Of a DNA stretch of 64,000 bases, positions 59,201-64,000 are shown piece by piece. The stretch lies in the NCBI GenBank assembly GCA_905147135.1, contig LR990061.1:6796026-6860025 (forward strand), in the 5' to 3' direction. The position numbers and the translations under genes were made by a program. The notes under the pieces were generated by a model. The model was not told where the DNA came from, did not search any database, and worked only from the letters and a program-made list of their open reading frames with translations. Origin of the DNA: Blastobasis lacticolella. Its lineage: Eukaryota; Arthropoda; Insecta; Lepidoptera; Blastobasidae. How positions within the stretch are numbered: the stretch's first letter is position 1; each line of letters begins with the position of its first letter.

Positions 59201-62200
59201 CCAGGATCCGCTTTCCTACCCATTCTTCTCCACTTCGCCCAGTCTTCGGCATCCTCACGTCGTAAGCCGTTCGTTCTCGCATCCGACTCAGCAATGACAA
59301 TCCACCGCTACTTGGGTCGCCCACGGGGCCTCTTTCCTGATACCGGCAGATTTAGGCACCTATTTCCCACGTACGCAACACGTGACCAAACCAGCGCAGG
59401 CGAGCCTCCTCGATCTTGTCCGCGATATCCCTCACGCCAAGACTGCCACGGATGTATTCCGTTCCGTTCAGATGATCGAGCCGTGTAATTCCGCACATCC
59501 AGCGCAGCATTTTTATTTCGTTGACTTGAAATTCGTAACGAACGTGTTTCGTCAGCGCTGGCCATGTCTCGCAACCACAGAGCGTCACAGGTCTAATTAT
59601 ACTCTTATATATAAGCCCTTTGAGCTTGACAGGGATTTTAGGGTCACAAATGACTGCCGTGAGTTCCCGCCATTTGGCCCAGGCTGCAGAGATTCGGGAC
59701 TTGACATCGAGACCAATATCGCAAGACTCGTGCATCACGGAACCGAGGTATTTGGATTTATCCGTTCTATTGACAGTTTCGTTACCTATACGGATGGTGT
59801 CGGGATTCGCGCTGCAGCTGGCCATATACTCTGTTTTGGCGACGTTCAGTTTCAAACCACCGTTTTCTAGCACATCCTTCCACGTACCAACGATGGTTTT
59901 GACTACAGCAAATGTACGCCTCGAGCACAGACTTTGCTCTCAGAGCCCACCAAATTATCTCCCGGGGGACGCTGTCGAAAGCCCTCTGCAGGTCAAGAAA
60001 TGCGTAATGCAATGGTTGATTCCTGTTGCAATGGGACTCCTGGAGGACCCTGAGAGCAAAGACTGGATCCATGGTGCTGCAGCCCGGTCTGAAGCCGTAT
60101 TGGCATTCCGACAAGGCGCATTCCTGGCGAAGTCTCTGGTCAATAATCCGTTCGAATAGCTTCATTGTGTGGCTCATAAGTTTGATACCTCGATAGCTGC
60201 CGCACTCCTGCACACTGCCCTTTCCTTTATAGATTGGCGTGATAATATTTACGCGCCACGCGTCCGGTATAACCCCCGTAGCTACAATCCTATTGAAAAG
60301 CTCAGTGAGCAAGAGTACGCCCGGGATCCCCATTGTTTCCCCGGCATCCTCAATAATCCACAATCCACAAAATTTCATTGAGGTGATCCCCAATTAGGTA
60401 ATTTTTATTGACAAGATATTTATTTCATAGTTATTCATTGTTATATAGCAGTATATATACACTTAAGACCTAATTTAAAATGTTCCACAAATAAAAAATT
60501 AAATTTATACTAAAATCTGTAATTATATTAAGGTATTTTAATTTCAAACCCTGTGTATTCGTACTTCTGCCATGGTGCAGTTAGAGCAGGCTAAGATAAG
60601 TGTAGTTTTTCCTGTAATATCCAGACTTGGAATTTGCAGCGATAAGAGGAACAAGGTATATGCCAGAATAACACAGGTTAGACTTTTGACATAATTCCTG
60701 CAGTGGTGTTCCCAGACCATTACGACAAAGAAACCATCAAGTAAATTTAATTGCTGATCAAATTTCCTCTGATTACACCTTAGTACCCTATTCCAATTGT
60801 TTCTTCAATATACAGACATGGCCTCTTAACAGTTTTATAATAGATTTAAATAAGATTAAATAGATATAGATAGATGTTCCAATTAGTATACTATTAGCCC
60901 GATATTTTGTCTAGGGAGCCATACTGCCGGACAGTCCATCAGATGGAAAGTACCCACTATCATCGAGGACATCTGTAACCACAGGGGAGTAGAGGTAATG
61001 GTGGCCTTGAGCTTGGCCTTTGCTTTGAAATTTACGATCATGAAAAAAAAGTTCCATAATCATAAGATAAGAAATCTCTCTAAGAGCTCTAGATATGTCA
61101 AATAAATTTTAATGGACTAGGAGGTAGCCTACAGACACAAATGGAATTTTAATTGGTCAAGCTCCAAGAAATTTATAACAAAATCAAATCTGATGTTTGC
61201 TAAAGGCGCATCTGGCGCACGAAAGTATGTTAAATGGAGTTATTGATATTTTACTTTCTATAATTAATGATTTGTATCTCCTATAATTTAGCATACTAAA
61301 ACTTTCCCAGTGGTCCCTGAACAGGGCAAGTAAAGGCAGTTTTGACATATGTATATGACTCGATATGTAATTCATTTCTAAACTTTTTATTCTGAGCCCA
61401 ATCTAATAGGAATATACTCATATAAGATTAACACACTGAACTTATGCACCAAAAAATGTAGGGTAAAACTAAAAGGTTTCTAGAAATAGGCATTTATAGT
61501 AGTCTAAAGTAGGGCCAATTTAATAGATCACATTTGACACCTGTCTCCATTTCCTTATGTCCACAACATAAAGTTCATTTTATATTAGGCGCAACGGCGC
61601 GACCGCGAAATTGAACTTTATTTCATGGACGCAGGGAAATAATGACAGCTATCAAACGTGACCTATTAAACTGGCCCTACTTTAGTATGTTTTAAAGATG
61701 AAAATGATTTTTTTTTATTAAATATGGCAGTTACTACATCATCAACTAATATAACTTCAGCTGACTACTACCCCAAGAAAATACCCTCTAACATTAAAGG
61801 AAAAAAATAATGAATTGAATTGTGGCGGTACCCAGAAAAATTTCACCATTACTGTTATTGGGACATTGGTCACTAGTTGGACTAAACATTTCCCACAAAG
61901 TTTCCGCCAATAATACGCAAGTAAACATGACGATAACAGAGATAAACTTTGCGTCAATTTTATTTTACTGCGTCTTGTATAATAATAGTACAATACCGCC
62001 AGACAACACCGGATAAACATAAACCAAATGATGTGAACTATCTCCTAGAATGTATGTGAGCTACTTGCTACGTACCCATTTAGTGGTGCCGATGCATTTA
62101 CAAGGCTGCACCCACGCTGCGAGCCTATCGTCCGCTTCGGTGGCAAAGCACACCCAGCAGGACTTCAAGTTGTCGTCATCCGCCGGCTGCAAAGCCTGTG

Positions 62201-62255
62201 AGGTGCCACCACTGTTCGTAGTACCTAAACCTTGGTCACCAGTTGCACTAGACAT
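34920..62255 (-). CDS. MARCHF5: E3 ubiquitin-protein ligase MARCH5 (MITOL), four coding exons
   Basis: Exons on the minus strand are 62255-62076, 52294-52049, 36619-36429 and 35283-34920. Phases are 0, 0 and 2, splice sites are GT-AG, and the product is 326 aa (human is 278). A RING-CH finger (C4HC3) has C33, C36, C52, C54, H62, C65, C84 and C87. It spans the exon 1/2 junction with the family's IGTTKWVHQSCLQRWVDEKQ (part) and CPQCKAEY. Four hydrophobic segments follow at about 118-140, 156-174, 232-251 and 261-277, including GSIYWIAITYGAVTVMQ, ADPLVLLVLLPTIPVTLI, TRIFCSALLLPTISTIIGK and RTILGGLTYITIKGA. In known biology MARCH5 sits in the mitochondrial outer membrane and ubiquitinates dynamics and signalling proteins. 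The N-terminal Ser/Thr/Gly region and a C-terminal tail of about 25 residues are longer than in vertebrates. Introns of 9.8 and 15.4 kb hold most of the transposons in this half of the window. Confidence 0.95.
35390..35582. mobile_element. Fold-back MITE in MARCH5 intron 3
   Basis: Ends 'tgagggctttcgcgatt' and 'aatcgtgaaaaccctca' are inverted with few differences. Internal blocks 'gctgtcaaaataaat' and 'attttgacaacg' also pair. It is 193 bp long and lies just upstream of exon 4. Confidence 0.75.
35925..36300 (+). mobile_element. CR1-like LINE C-terminal fragment after a family G scrap
   Basis: Positions 35936-35970 are a reverse scrap of family G. Positions 36055-36300 encode LPTRRFERTFLACTIRMWNE, then, after frameshifts, [14 protein letters not shown] and the 3' block. 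It is on the plus strand in MARCH5 intron 3. Confidence 0.75.
36301..36397 (-). repeat. tRNA-derived SINE 3' scrap
   Basis: Reverse 3' end with 'gctctcgcgcgcgagggacc' and 'atgatccaagatttggcaga'. It lies 30 bp from MARCH5 exon 3 on its donor side. Confidence 0.75.
36429..36619 (-). CDS. MARCHF5: MARCH5 exon 3 (residues 143-205)
   Basis: Acceptor TTTCCAG before GTGGTGGGGCACCGC. It encodes VVGHREGLEMMESADPLVLL (part) and the second membrane segment, ending with two bases of a split Asn codon before GTGAGT. Confidence 0.93.
36784..37017 (-). repeat. Dispersed repeat family G, reverse copy
   Basis: Starts 'gatcacggcccataacagtc' and ends 'ctctgccggacaccacac' in reverse orientation. Explains the plus ORF 36784-37047. 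Confidence 0.75.
37108..37340 (-). mobile_element. LINE family F tail joined to an RTE 3' end
   Basis: Positions 37108-37190 are the reverse family F end ('accgtcatctcacctggtgg', 'gcggccgaagatgaagcatg'). From 37190 the sequence switches to a reverse RTE C-terminus ('ggcctctaccagggtccgct', 'ttgggtcgccctctttcctg'). Confidence 0.65.
37411..37508 (+). mobile_element. RTE LINE 3' end with (GATGAT)n
   Basis: 'gggcggagtggagaagaaac', 'gtaggaaagcggacgct' and then (GATGAT)4-type repeats to 37505. It is opposite in orientation to the RTE piece at 37190-37340, forming an inverted pair 70 bp apart. Confidence 0.7.
37932..38172 (+). mobile_element. Helitron-like non-autonomous element
   Basis: Begins TCTTAATATATATAATTCTT and ends GGGTCCGCTAG followed by T. 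A short hairpin-capable 'agacaggacaacgtctg' lies about 15 bp before the end. The TC start and CTAG-T end with a subterminal hairpin fit Helitron rules. It has no rep/helicase ORF. The 'ctggaccgattttgatgaaa' core is common to insect elements. Confidence 0.6.
38594..38742 (-). mobile_element. CR1-like LINE 3' end inserted in the fold-back
   Basis: A T-run, then 'ataccactaaggtggcaaac' and 'ggggcatcacccacgcgttg' in reverse, nearly the same as 48025-48165. Encodes the decayed GDAPGIANVH terminus. Confidence 0.75.
38982..39338 (-). repeat. Complete tRNA-derived SINE with target duplication
   Basis: Reverse orientation, 357 bp. The 5' head (39338-39260) reads GAGCGTCGGTGGCCGAGCGG and contains an A box (39329-39319) and the B box GGTTCGAATCC (39284-39274), so it has a plausible internal RNA polymerase III promoter. 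The head looks like a tRNA with 'CTCGTAA' in the anticodon loop region. The tail on the left is an ATAATGATGA run. It is flanked by 'ttgccctcacagtct' (38967-38981) and 'ttgccctcaaagtct' (39340-39354). Confidence 0.88.
39381..39505. mobile_element. Small fold-back MITE
   Basis: Ends 'tgagggccacggactttgc' and 'gcaaagtctcgtggccctca' are inverted; inner 'aactaaatttgac' and 'gtcaagtttagct' pair. It is 125 bp long. Confidence 0.75.
39612..40150. mobile_element. Family H copy split by a CR1-like LINE insertion
   Basis: Family H runs 39612-39730 and resumes at 40114 ('aggtcgtcggtccacctttt'). Between them (39731-40113, +) is a LINE 3' end with 'cgcattggcaatagtctcgg', 'tgaccactttccatcaggtg' and an A9 tail. 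'aggtcg' is present at both junctions as a short target duplication. Confidence 0.75.
40908..41066. mobile_element. Fold-back MITE
   Basis: Arms 'cgcttcgattcgaatggtta' plus 'agttttgatttt' and 'aaaatcaaaattg' plus 'aaaaccgttcgaatcgaggc' are inverted. About 155 bp, in MARCH5 intron 2. Confidence 0.7.
41725..42126. mobile_element. Full fold-back TIR element
   Basis: Ends 'tatatgtcgcagccaaatgg' and 'ccatccggctgcgacatata' are inverted, and pairing continues over almost the entire 400 bp ('aacgatattgcctcgagttt' with 'taaactcgaggcaatatcgt'). The TIR is shared with 10175-10873. No transposase. Confidence 0.85.
42127..42280 (-). mobile_element. LINE family F 3' end
   Basis: Reverse end with 'gaccgccatctaacctgttg' and 'gatgcgaccgaagatggaga'. 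Two short plus-strand scraps of the same tail ('gtgacatggcgctcaaatgc') lie at 42548-42590 and 42678-42722. Confidence 0.65.
42840..42957. mobile_element. Tight fold-back MITE
   Basis: Arms of about 38 bp ('ttaagggtatattccgggtt' and 'aacccggaacatacccttaa', continuing through 'taccgcgtacctttgtt' / 'aacaaagatacgcggta') enclose about 40 bases. Same family as 17324-17485. Confidence 0.85.
43114..43240. mobile_element. Short TIR MITE
   Basis: Ends 'tatgcaactcccatata' and 'tatatgcagttgcata' are inverted, and the interior includes 'cgaggcgtagcagagtatga'. About 127 bp. Confidence 0.55.
43960..44400 (+). mobile_element. Two RTE LINE 3' end fragments in tandem
   Basis: Positions 43985-44095 and 44295-44400 both carry the 'ggagtggagaagaaaaagta' / 'cgtggagaagaaagagtcgg' block with the following 'gaaaacggaccctgtcagaa' sequence. 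The first has a GGATGATAATGA tail. Separated by 200 bp of unrelated sequence. Confidence 0.65.
44401..46140. other. MARCH5 intron 2, with one LINE 3' tail
   Basis: A LINE-like 3' end (+) at 45180-45307 ends in 'gcaataaacagtttacatac' with (ATAC)n. The rest is AT-rich with no recognised gene or repeat. Confidence 0.35.
46150..46262 (-). mobile_element. CR1-like LINE 3' end fragment
   Basis: Reverse orientation: 'aacgcgtgggtgatgcccct' and 'ggtattgcaaacgtccatag' in plus reading, which is the sense here for the opposite member of the pair at 48090-48140. The ORF frame is decayed. Confidence 0.55.
46487..46600 (+). repeat. Dispersed repeat shared with 30525-30650
   Basis: 'ggtcaaccttgcttcgct', 'attagaaggcaca', 'gcgagctcgttgcggtgctc'. 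Class unknown. Confidence 0.5.
46601..48020. other. MARCH5 intron 2, sparse features
   Basis: A fragment of a 'cccgccccggcttcgcac' element (47050-47110) is shared with the host sequence at 53850-53926. A local repeat pair at 47805-47960 shares 'gtacaaggaaataaatattc'-like and 'actcggttttgtac' blocks. No gene. Confidence 0.35.
48025..48342 (-). mobile_element. CR1-like LINE C-terminus, open frame preserved
   Basis: Minus-strand frame 48292-48089 encodes MEPDWSRTVRFQRNFLPRTL (part), RLWNELPGDVFPGEYNMQFF (part) and GDAPGIANVHRLR then stop. The left T-run is the reverse of the A-tail. This is the best reference copy for the family's C-terminus in this window. Confidence 0.85.
48852..48980 (-). 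mobile_element. RTE LINE 3' end fragment
   Basis: Reverse: 'tgccaggctccgctttcctg', 'ctccacttcgcctgatcttc', 'ggcatcctcacttcgtgagc', with a 'catcaccatcgttatcatc' tail on the left. Confidence 0.75.
48981..50260. other. MARCH5 intron 2, nothing recognised
   Basis: No gene or recurrent repeat noticed. ORFs at 49178-49372 and 49650-49910 have no family resemblance. Confidence 0.3.
50261..50586. mobile_element. TIR element, about 326 bp
   Basis: Ends 'atctgtccagactg' + 'ttatttggtaaacaaat' and 'attgtttgtttaccaaataa' + 'cagtctggacagat' are inverted with a small gap. The 62-aa ORF at 50442-50630 overlaps its right end and is not supported. Confidence 0.7.
50620..50777. mobile_element. Fold-back MITE
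   Basis: Ends 'gaggctattgactatttc' and 'agttagtcaatagcccc' are inverted, and 'ctgaatttgacatt' / 'aatgtcaaattcaa' and 'tcctacactact' / 'gtagtgtaga' pair inside. It lies 34 bp from the previous TIR element. Confidence 0.75.
50884..51180 (+). repeat. Common insect repeat with (CTACTAATATAAT) start
   Basis: Contains 'cctactaatataatagatgc' and 'tcactctttcacgcaaaaat', with 'ctgaaggaattttattgaaa'. A related scrap with 'ctactgaacggattttgatg' lies at 58575-58640. This pattern is familiar from non-autonomous insect elements; the exact class is not assigned. Confidence 0.5.
51382..51485 (+). mobile_element. LINE C-terminal scrap
   Basis: Encodes EIRSRTKVTDIEPNVASQF then a stop. It resembles the EEIRRRTKVTDIxxRVAxLKW region of LINE ORF2 C-termini. 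Very degenerate. Confidence 0.4.
51821..51883 (+). repeat. Three 21-bp tandem repeats
   Basis: Units 51821-51841, 51842-51862 and 51863-51883 each follow 'atttctacatgaaatgaac' plus two bases with two to four differences. They lie in MARCH5 intron 2, 166 bp downstream of the exon 2 donor. Confidence 0.85.
52049..52294 (-). CDS. MARCHF5: MARCH5 exon 2 (residues 61-142)
   Basis: Acceptor CCCCCAG before GTG CAC CAA. It encodes the last four zinc ligands and the first membrane segment and ends at ATG CAG before donor GTCAGT. It is GC-rich relative to the flanking introns. The opposite-strand ORFs here are shadows. Confidence 0.95.
52493..52735 (+). repeat. Dispersed repeat family G, intron 1
   Basis: From 'ggccgtgtggtgtccggcag' to 'atggattgtgatgatgat', with an internal deletion compared with 56081-56338. 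Confidence 0.75.
53437..53775 (-). repeat. tRNA-derived SINE, near full length
   Basis: Reverse from 'catcttggcgttaatgtccc' to the decayed tRNA head ('gaggttcgaacc' B box about 53720-53731; 'gtatgagtcgga' anticodon arm). No convincing target duplication found by eye. Confidence 0.8.
53850..55262. mobile_element. Element with 'cccggcttcgcac' start, split by a LINE
   Basis: Left part 53850-53926 ('gcgaccagccccggcttcgc') and right part 55177-55262 ('ggtgaaaaccgcatgaaaat', 'gggactttatttcatactat') are the two halves of a familiar short insect element. They are separated by the 1.24-kb LINE at 53927-55165. The start is shared with 47050-47110. Confidence 0.7.
53927..55165 (-). mobile_element. 5'-truncated LINE with open RT C-terminal frame
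   Basis: The 11-bp duplication 'ctctctttatt' lies at 53916-53926 and 55166-55176. On the minus strand the frame is open from the 5' junction to the stop at 54193 (about 323 codons). It begins WCELVGGVPQGGVLSPLLFS (RT motif B), then YADDLQIY, SWAKAFGLLVNPKKSQ-like residues, and ends AARLWNSLPHKVRDSPSLQT (part) FKKRVKDHY. The 3' UTR has the TGTAGGCCTGCTGGAAGAAA block, GTGTGCAATAAAA and a (TAAA)5 tail. Jockey/CR1-like; the clade is tentative. Residues read upstream of W belong to the host element, not the LINE. Confidence 0.9.
55740..56045 (+). mobile_element. Jockey-like LINE 3' UTR copy
   Basis: 'tctgtaggcctgctggaaga', 'gtagaaataagcggcgcctg' and 'gtgtgcaataaacagttaag' plus 'taaataaat' match the reverse complement of 53930-54060. 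Explains the 79-aa ORF at 55799-56038. Confidence 0.8.
56081..56338 (+). repeat. Dispersed repeat family G, young copy
   Basis: About 98% identical by eye to 6224-6482, more than 49 kb away; ends 'gctgtgatgatgaa'. Lies between a LINE 3' UTR and a SINE. Confidence 0.85.
56342..56492 (-). repeat. tRNA-derived SINE 3' fragment
   Basis: Reverse: 'catggcgtcaatatcccagt', 'cgagggcccagggtccgcct', 'ccaggatttggcagatcagg'. Truncated after the 'cccggttaacagaggag' block. Confidence 0.8.
56503..56600. repeat. Hairpin-rich segment
   Basis: Inverted arms 'cttgcacaagttcactt' (56523) and 'caagtggacttgtgcaag' (ending 56575). The start 'aaagtgtccactagcaa' is found inverted at 58405-58431 ('ttgccagtggacacttt'), so 56503-58431 could be one ruined TIR element. 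Confidence 0.45.
56612..57345. mobile_element. Large fold-back element with nested LINE tails
   Basis: The left arm 56612-56875 ('gccgtaggttatcctacgtc', 'gtagcgatagtacttacata') is the inverse of the right arm 56917-57345 ('gtactatcgctacgatgact', 'gtgacgtaggacctacgtca'). A Jockey-like tail (56876-56915, 'gtgtgcaataaatagttaaa') sits at the centre. A T-rich LINE-like insert (57018-57165) interrupts the right arm. No transposase. Confidence 0.75.
57645..57990 (-). repeat. Dispersed repeat family I, with a family F scrap and adjoining block
   Basis: Positions 57645-57805 are family I in reverse, 57828-57860 is a family F scrap ('gacaggcgtttgaccgccat'), and 57880-57985 is the 'gcaagcattgttgcttggcg' block that also follows family I at 25795-25900. 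Confidence 0.6.
58480..58572 (-). repeat. Decayed tRNA-SINE head
   Basis: 'gtacaaaactcagaaaaagt', 'cattgctacatggtggctat', then 'gggattcaactcagtgcctc' correspond to the 5' third of the SINE at 39210-39300, with a ruined B box. Confidence 0.6.
59166..60366 (-). mobile_element. RTE-type LINE, 5'-truncated and internally deleted
   Basis: An 18-bp duplication lies at 59148-59165 and 60367-60384 ('acaaaatttcattga' then t/g, 'gt'). The minus-strand product starts with ETMGIPGVLLLTELFNRIVA (part), VIPDAWRVNIITPIYKGKGS (part), SYRGIKLMSHTMKLFERIID (part), QYGFRPGCSTMD and FLDLQRAFDSVPREIIWWAL (motif A). It then jumps at about 59880-59910 to VLENGGLKLNVAKTEYMAS and on to RGSLGVRDIADKIEEARLRW (part). 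The stretch with motifs B and C (the YADD/FADD box) is missing and the frame shifts there. The 3' end is GATGATGATGACATC-like on the minus strand. Confidence 0.9.
60385..60897. other. MARCH5 intron 1, nothing recognised
   Basis: AT-rich, no gene or recurrent repeat. Confidence 0.3.
60898..61060 (-). repeat. Dispersed repeat shared with 14205-14335
   Basis: 'gagccatactgccggacagt', 'atcagatggaaagt', 'catctgtaaccacaggggag'. Probably a LINE C-terminal end. Confidence 0.45.
61504..61685. mobile_element. Fold-back MITE, 182 bp
   Basis: Ends 'ctaaagtagggccaatttaa' and 'ttaaactggccctactttag' are inverted. Pairing continues through 'tagatcacatttgac' / 'caaacgtgaccta' and 'aaagttcatttta' / 'tgaactttattt'. 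MARCH5 intron 1. Confidence 0.85.
61861..61920 (-). pseudogene. Degenerate duplicate of the MARCH5 start region
   Basis: 'ttggtcactagttggactaa' plus 'acatttcccac' aligns with 62233-62263 ('ttggtcaccagttgcactag', 'acattttccac') at 27 of 31 positions. Weaker similarity continues for about 18 bases into the 5' UTR. On the minus strand an ATG is kept and reads MFSPTSDQ where the real exon has MSSATGDQ. The frame then diverges (a stop follows after 31 residues). It could be an alternative first exon or a relic of a local duplication. Confidence 0.6.
62076..62255 (-). CDS. MARCHF5: MARCH5 exon 1 (residues 1-60)
   Basis: Starts at ATG 62255-62253 in a GGAAAATG context and ends at TGG before the donor GTACGT. 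It encodes the first four zinc ligands. A degenerate copy of the start region lies at 61861-61915 in intron 1. Confidence 0.93.
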
Positions 62256-63050
62256 TTTCCACTACGTATCCAACAAGATAATAACCACTACTAAAACGTA
62301 AACTCGACGATTTTTACGACACTATAATCACGAATATAATGAGATTAGCCAAGATTGCGTAGATTTAAATAAAAAATAACATTAAAAACAATATGATCCC
62401 CCGTAAACGATATAAAATGTTTTCGTAAAAATTGTTCTCAACACAGCTGTTTTCGTCTTGTCAGTGACATGTTGGCTGAACGAATGAAGATTGGTTGTTG
62501 TTGCCGTTGATGGTGCATTGGTGGTTATTTTTTTTTTTTAAGATTGAACGGAAAGGAGTAGGAAACGTTGTTGTTAGTAAGGCAAAGGGATCTAGCCCAC
62601 ACAGCCAAGTTGTCCAAGCTGTCGTAGTGGAGTTTGCTTTACGCACAGACATAATTTTTTCTCACTTGCACTTCTATGAAGTTAGAGTATAACCAACTTC
62701 ATGTCATTCAAAATCGTATTATAAGGAGGCTATGGTATTATACATTTCAGTCCATTTCACAATAAAGACCCCACATTCACAGGGTGGGATTAAAATGGCA
62801 GCATGCTGTTAGGGATCGGCGGTACCGCTGCAGGCCCTTACCCAGCAGCGATTCAAGTTGACTCATATCGACCGCCACACCGCCACAAATGTGTTTACCT
62901 TTGAAAATCTTAATTCCTAAAGAAATTACACGAGAAATTTAATAACTTTCAGAATGAAAATCACCTGGCGCAACATATCTTAATCACTTTCCCAGGGGCT
63001 CTCGGCCTAATAAACTATAGCATTCAGTTTTCTAGTGTAATCAAAGACCG
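62256..63050 (-). promoter_or_regulatory. MARCH5 upstream region
   Basis: Presumed promoter and 5' UTR of MARCH5. There is a T-run at 62527-62540. A short dispersed-repeat block (62790-62840, GGCGGTACCGCTG) and AT-rich unique sequence follow. ORFs at 62461-62692 on both strands have no family resemblance. No TATA box could be placed with confidence. Confidence 0.35.
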
Positions 63051-63112
63051 CCAATTTTATACGCTAGTGTAAATAATACGTGTGTATTATTTACACTAGC
63101 GTATAAAATTGG
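63051..63112. repeat. Perfect palindromic hairpin, 29-bp arms
   Basis: Arms 63051-63079 and 63084-63112 are exact reverse complements ('ccaattttatacgctagtgt' plus nine bases) with a four-base GTGT loop. It is a cruciform or long hairpin candidate, possibly the remains of a fold-back MITE. No second copy noticed. Confidence 0.85.
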
Positions 63113-63454
63113 CCAACTAAAAATCATTCTCGCGACATCTAACAGACATCACTGACATAGCTACAATTATATCACTGACATATTGATGTTCGCCTGTTCG
63201 TGATCAGTAATCAAGATAATACTATTGGAAAGTAACAGAGGGCGGTAGTGGTAGTACAGTGACATCTGTTTTCAAGCGAGAGAACTGCTGCGTCGGCCAC
63301 TGCGATCGGTGGCGGTGTGCAATCATGCGCAAGAGGTGCAGTGGTAACAACTATTTTCATGACATTCCCGTAGAGGGCGCTGGTGTAGAAGTTATATACA
63401 ACTATAAATCTCTTCAATCCACAGACATAATAATTCCTCCCCCGTCTTCGCTCA

Positions 63455-64000
63455 TGCGAGCTCCCTCGTGATTAAGAAACTGCAAATTGTGCAAAACATC
63501 TTCTGCCGTAGGGCAACGGCGGCTCCATGGTACGTCCGCAATGCGGACCTATACCATGACATGGACCTGCCTACCCTGCAGCAGTTTCTTAAAACGCTCT
63601 CCGAGACCTTTTTCAAGGCCGCGGATTAGCATCCCAATCCGCGAGAGGCAGCAGCCTACTCTCCCCGCCCGGTCTCCGGTCACGTGGTACGGAGACCGAG
63701 ACATGTCCTCACGGACCCCCCCGACGAACTGTCGAGCGCCCTGAACCTCCTCCTGGAGGCACGGGACGACTCGACAGAGCCCCTCCCTGCCGTTTCAGCG
63801 GCCCCCGTAGCCCCCAATCCCTACCCACAGCAGCGGGACCCCCTTCTGCGGTCTCGCTATAAATTCTCCAGCGTATGCTCCGTAAGGAGTGACGTTGAGC
63901 GCACCCCGTCCCTACGGGGTGTAGCATCCGATGAAACCTGAAAAGCCCTTATGGCTACAGGTGCTCCCAGGGGGTGTTTAGCACGTATGCGCCTAGGCCC
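63455..64000 (+). mobile_element. Jockey-type LINE, 5'-truncated, running off the window
   Basis: From 63462 the frame reads VIKKLQIVQNIFCRRATAAP (part), WYVRNADLYHDMDLPTLQQF (part) LKTLSETFFKAAD, then TAG, then HPNPREAAAYSPRPV, RRPRHVLTDPPDELSSALNL (part). This is the C-terminus of Jockey-clade ORF2 (LQxxQNxFCR...APWYVRN...DL). An internal stop follows KAAD and there is a frameshift near 63680. The 3' UTR with 'gcacgtatgcgcctaggccc' is cut by the window edge. Confidence 0.85.

Noticed and set aside
59382..60159. Long plus-strand frames of 162 and 179 aa
   Set aside because: They are the antisense of the RTE reverse transcriptase at 59166-60366.
62461..62692. Frames on both strands upstream of MARCH5, considered as a divergent gene
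   Set aside because: No recognisable domain, no splice-supported extension, and both strands are open by low-complexity composition.
1..64000. CRISPR array, bacterial operon or phage-defence system
   Set aside because: There are no regularly spaced direct repeats with unique spacers, no operons or Shine-Dalgarno sites, and the genes are spliced eukaryotic genes.

Overview
This window looks like nuclear DNA from a moth or butterfly (Lepidoptera). It is AT-rich and intron-rich and carries three recognisable host genes. The rest is dense transposon debris typical of lepidopteran genomes: RTE, Jockey and CR1-like LINE fragments, a tRNA-derived SINE with a (GATGAT)n-type tail, a Helitron-like end, a non-autonomous hAT element and many fold-back MITEs. 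There is no bacterial, phage or CRISPR content. The species assignment is inferred from repeat style and gene structure; no database was searched.

Layout. 1-11.4 kb: no gene recognised; unique sequence to about 3.7 kb, then old repeats and a large TIR element. 11.5-16.6 kb (+): Tfb4/GTF2H3, the p34 subunit of TFIIH, with nine exons that all join in frame to give 291 aa. 16.6-23.5 kb: repeats, a LINE C-terminal fragment, RTE 3' ends and a 993-bp hAT-type element with an 8-bp target duplication. 23.6-25.3 kb (-): a two-exon gene for a 130-aa protein of unproven function with a possible PRR15-like core. 25.9-34.9 kb: intergenic, with a cluster of GATA motifs, a minisatellite and MITEs. 34.9-62.3 kb (-): MARCH5, a mitochondrial outer-membrane RING-CH E3 ligase, with four coding exons (326 aa) split by introns of 1.1, 15.4 and 9.8 kb that are packed with transposons. 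62.3-64 kb: the upstream side of MARCH5, a near-perfect palindrome and a 5'-truncated Jockey-type LINE running to the end of the window.

The three genes are separate transcription units with unrelated basic roles: transcription and DNA repair (Tfb4), unknown (PRR15-like), and mitochondrial protein ubiquitination (MARCH5). Most other long open reading frames are antisense shadows or pieces of retrotransposon polymerase. The best leads are a degenerate second copy of the MARCH5 first-exon start inside intron 1, the uncharacterised two-exon gene, and several nested insertions whose target-site duplications give their order.
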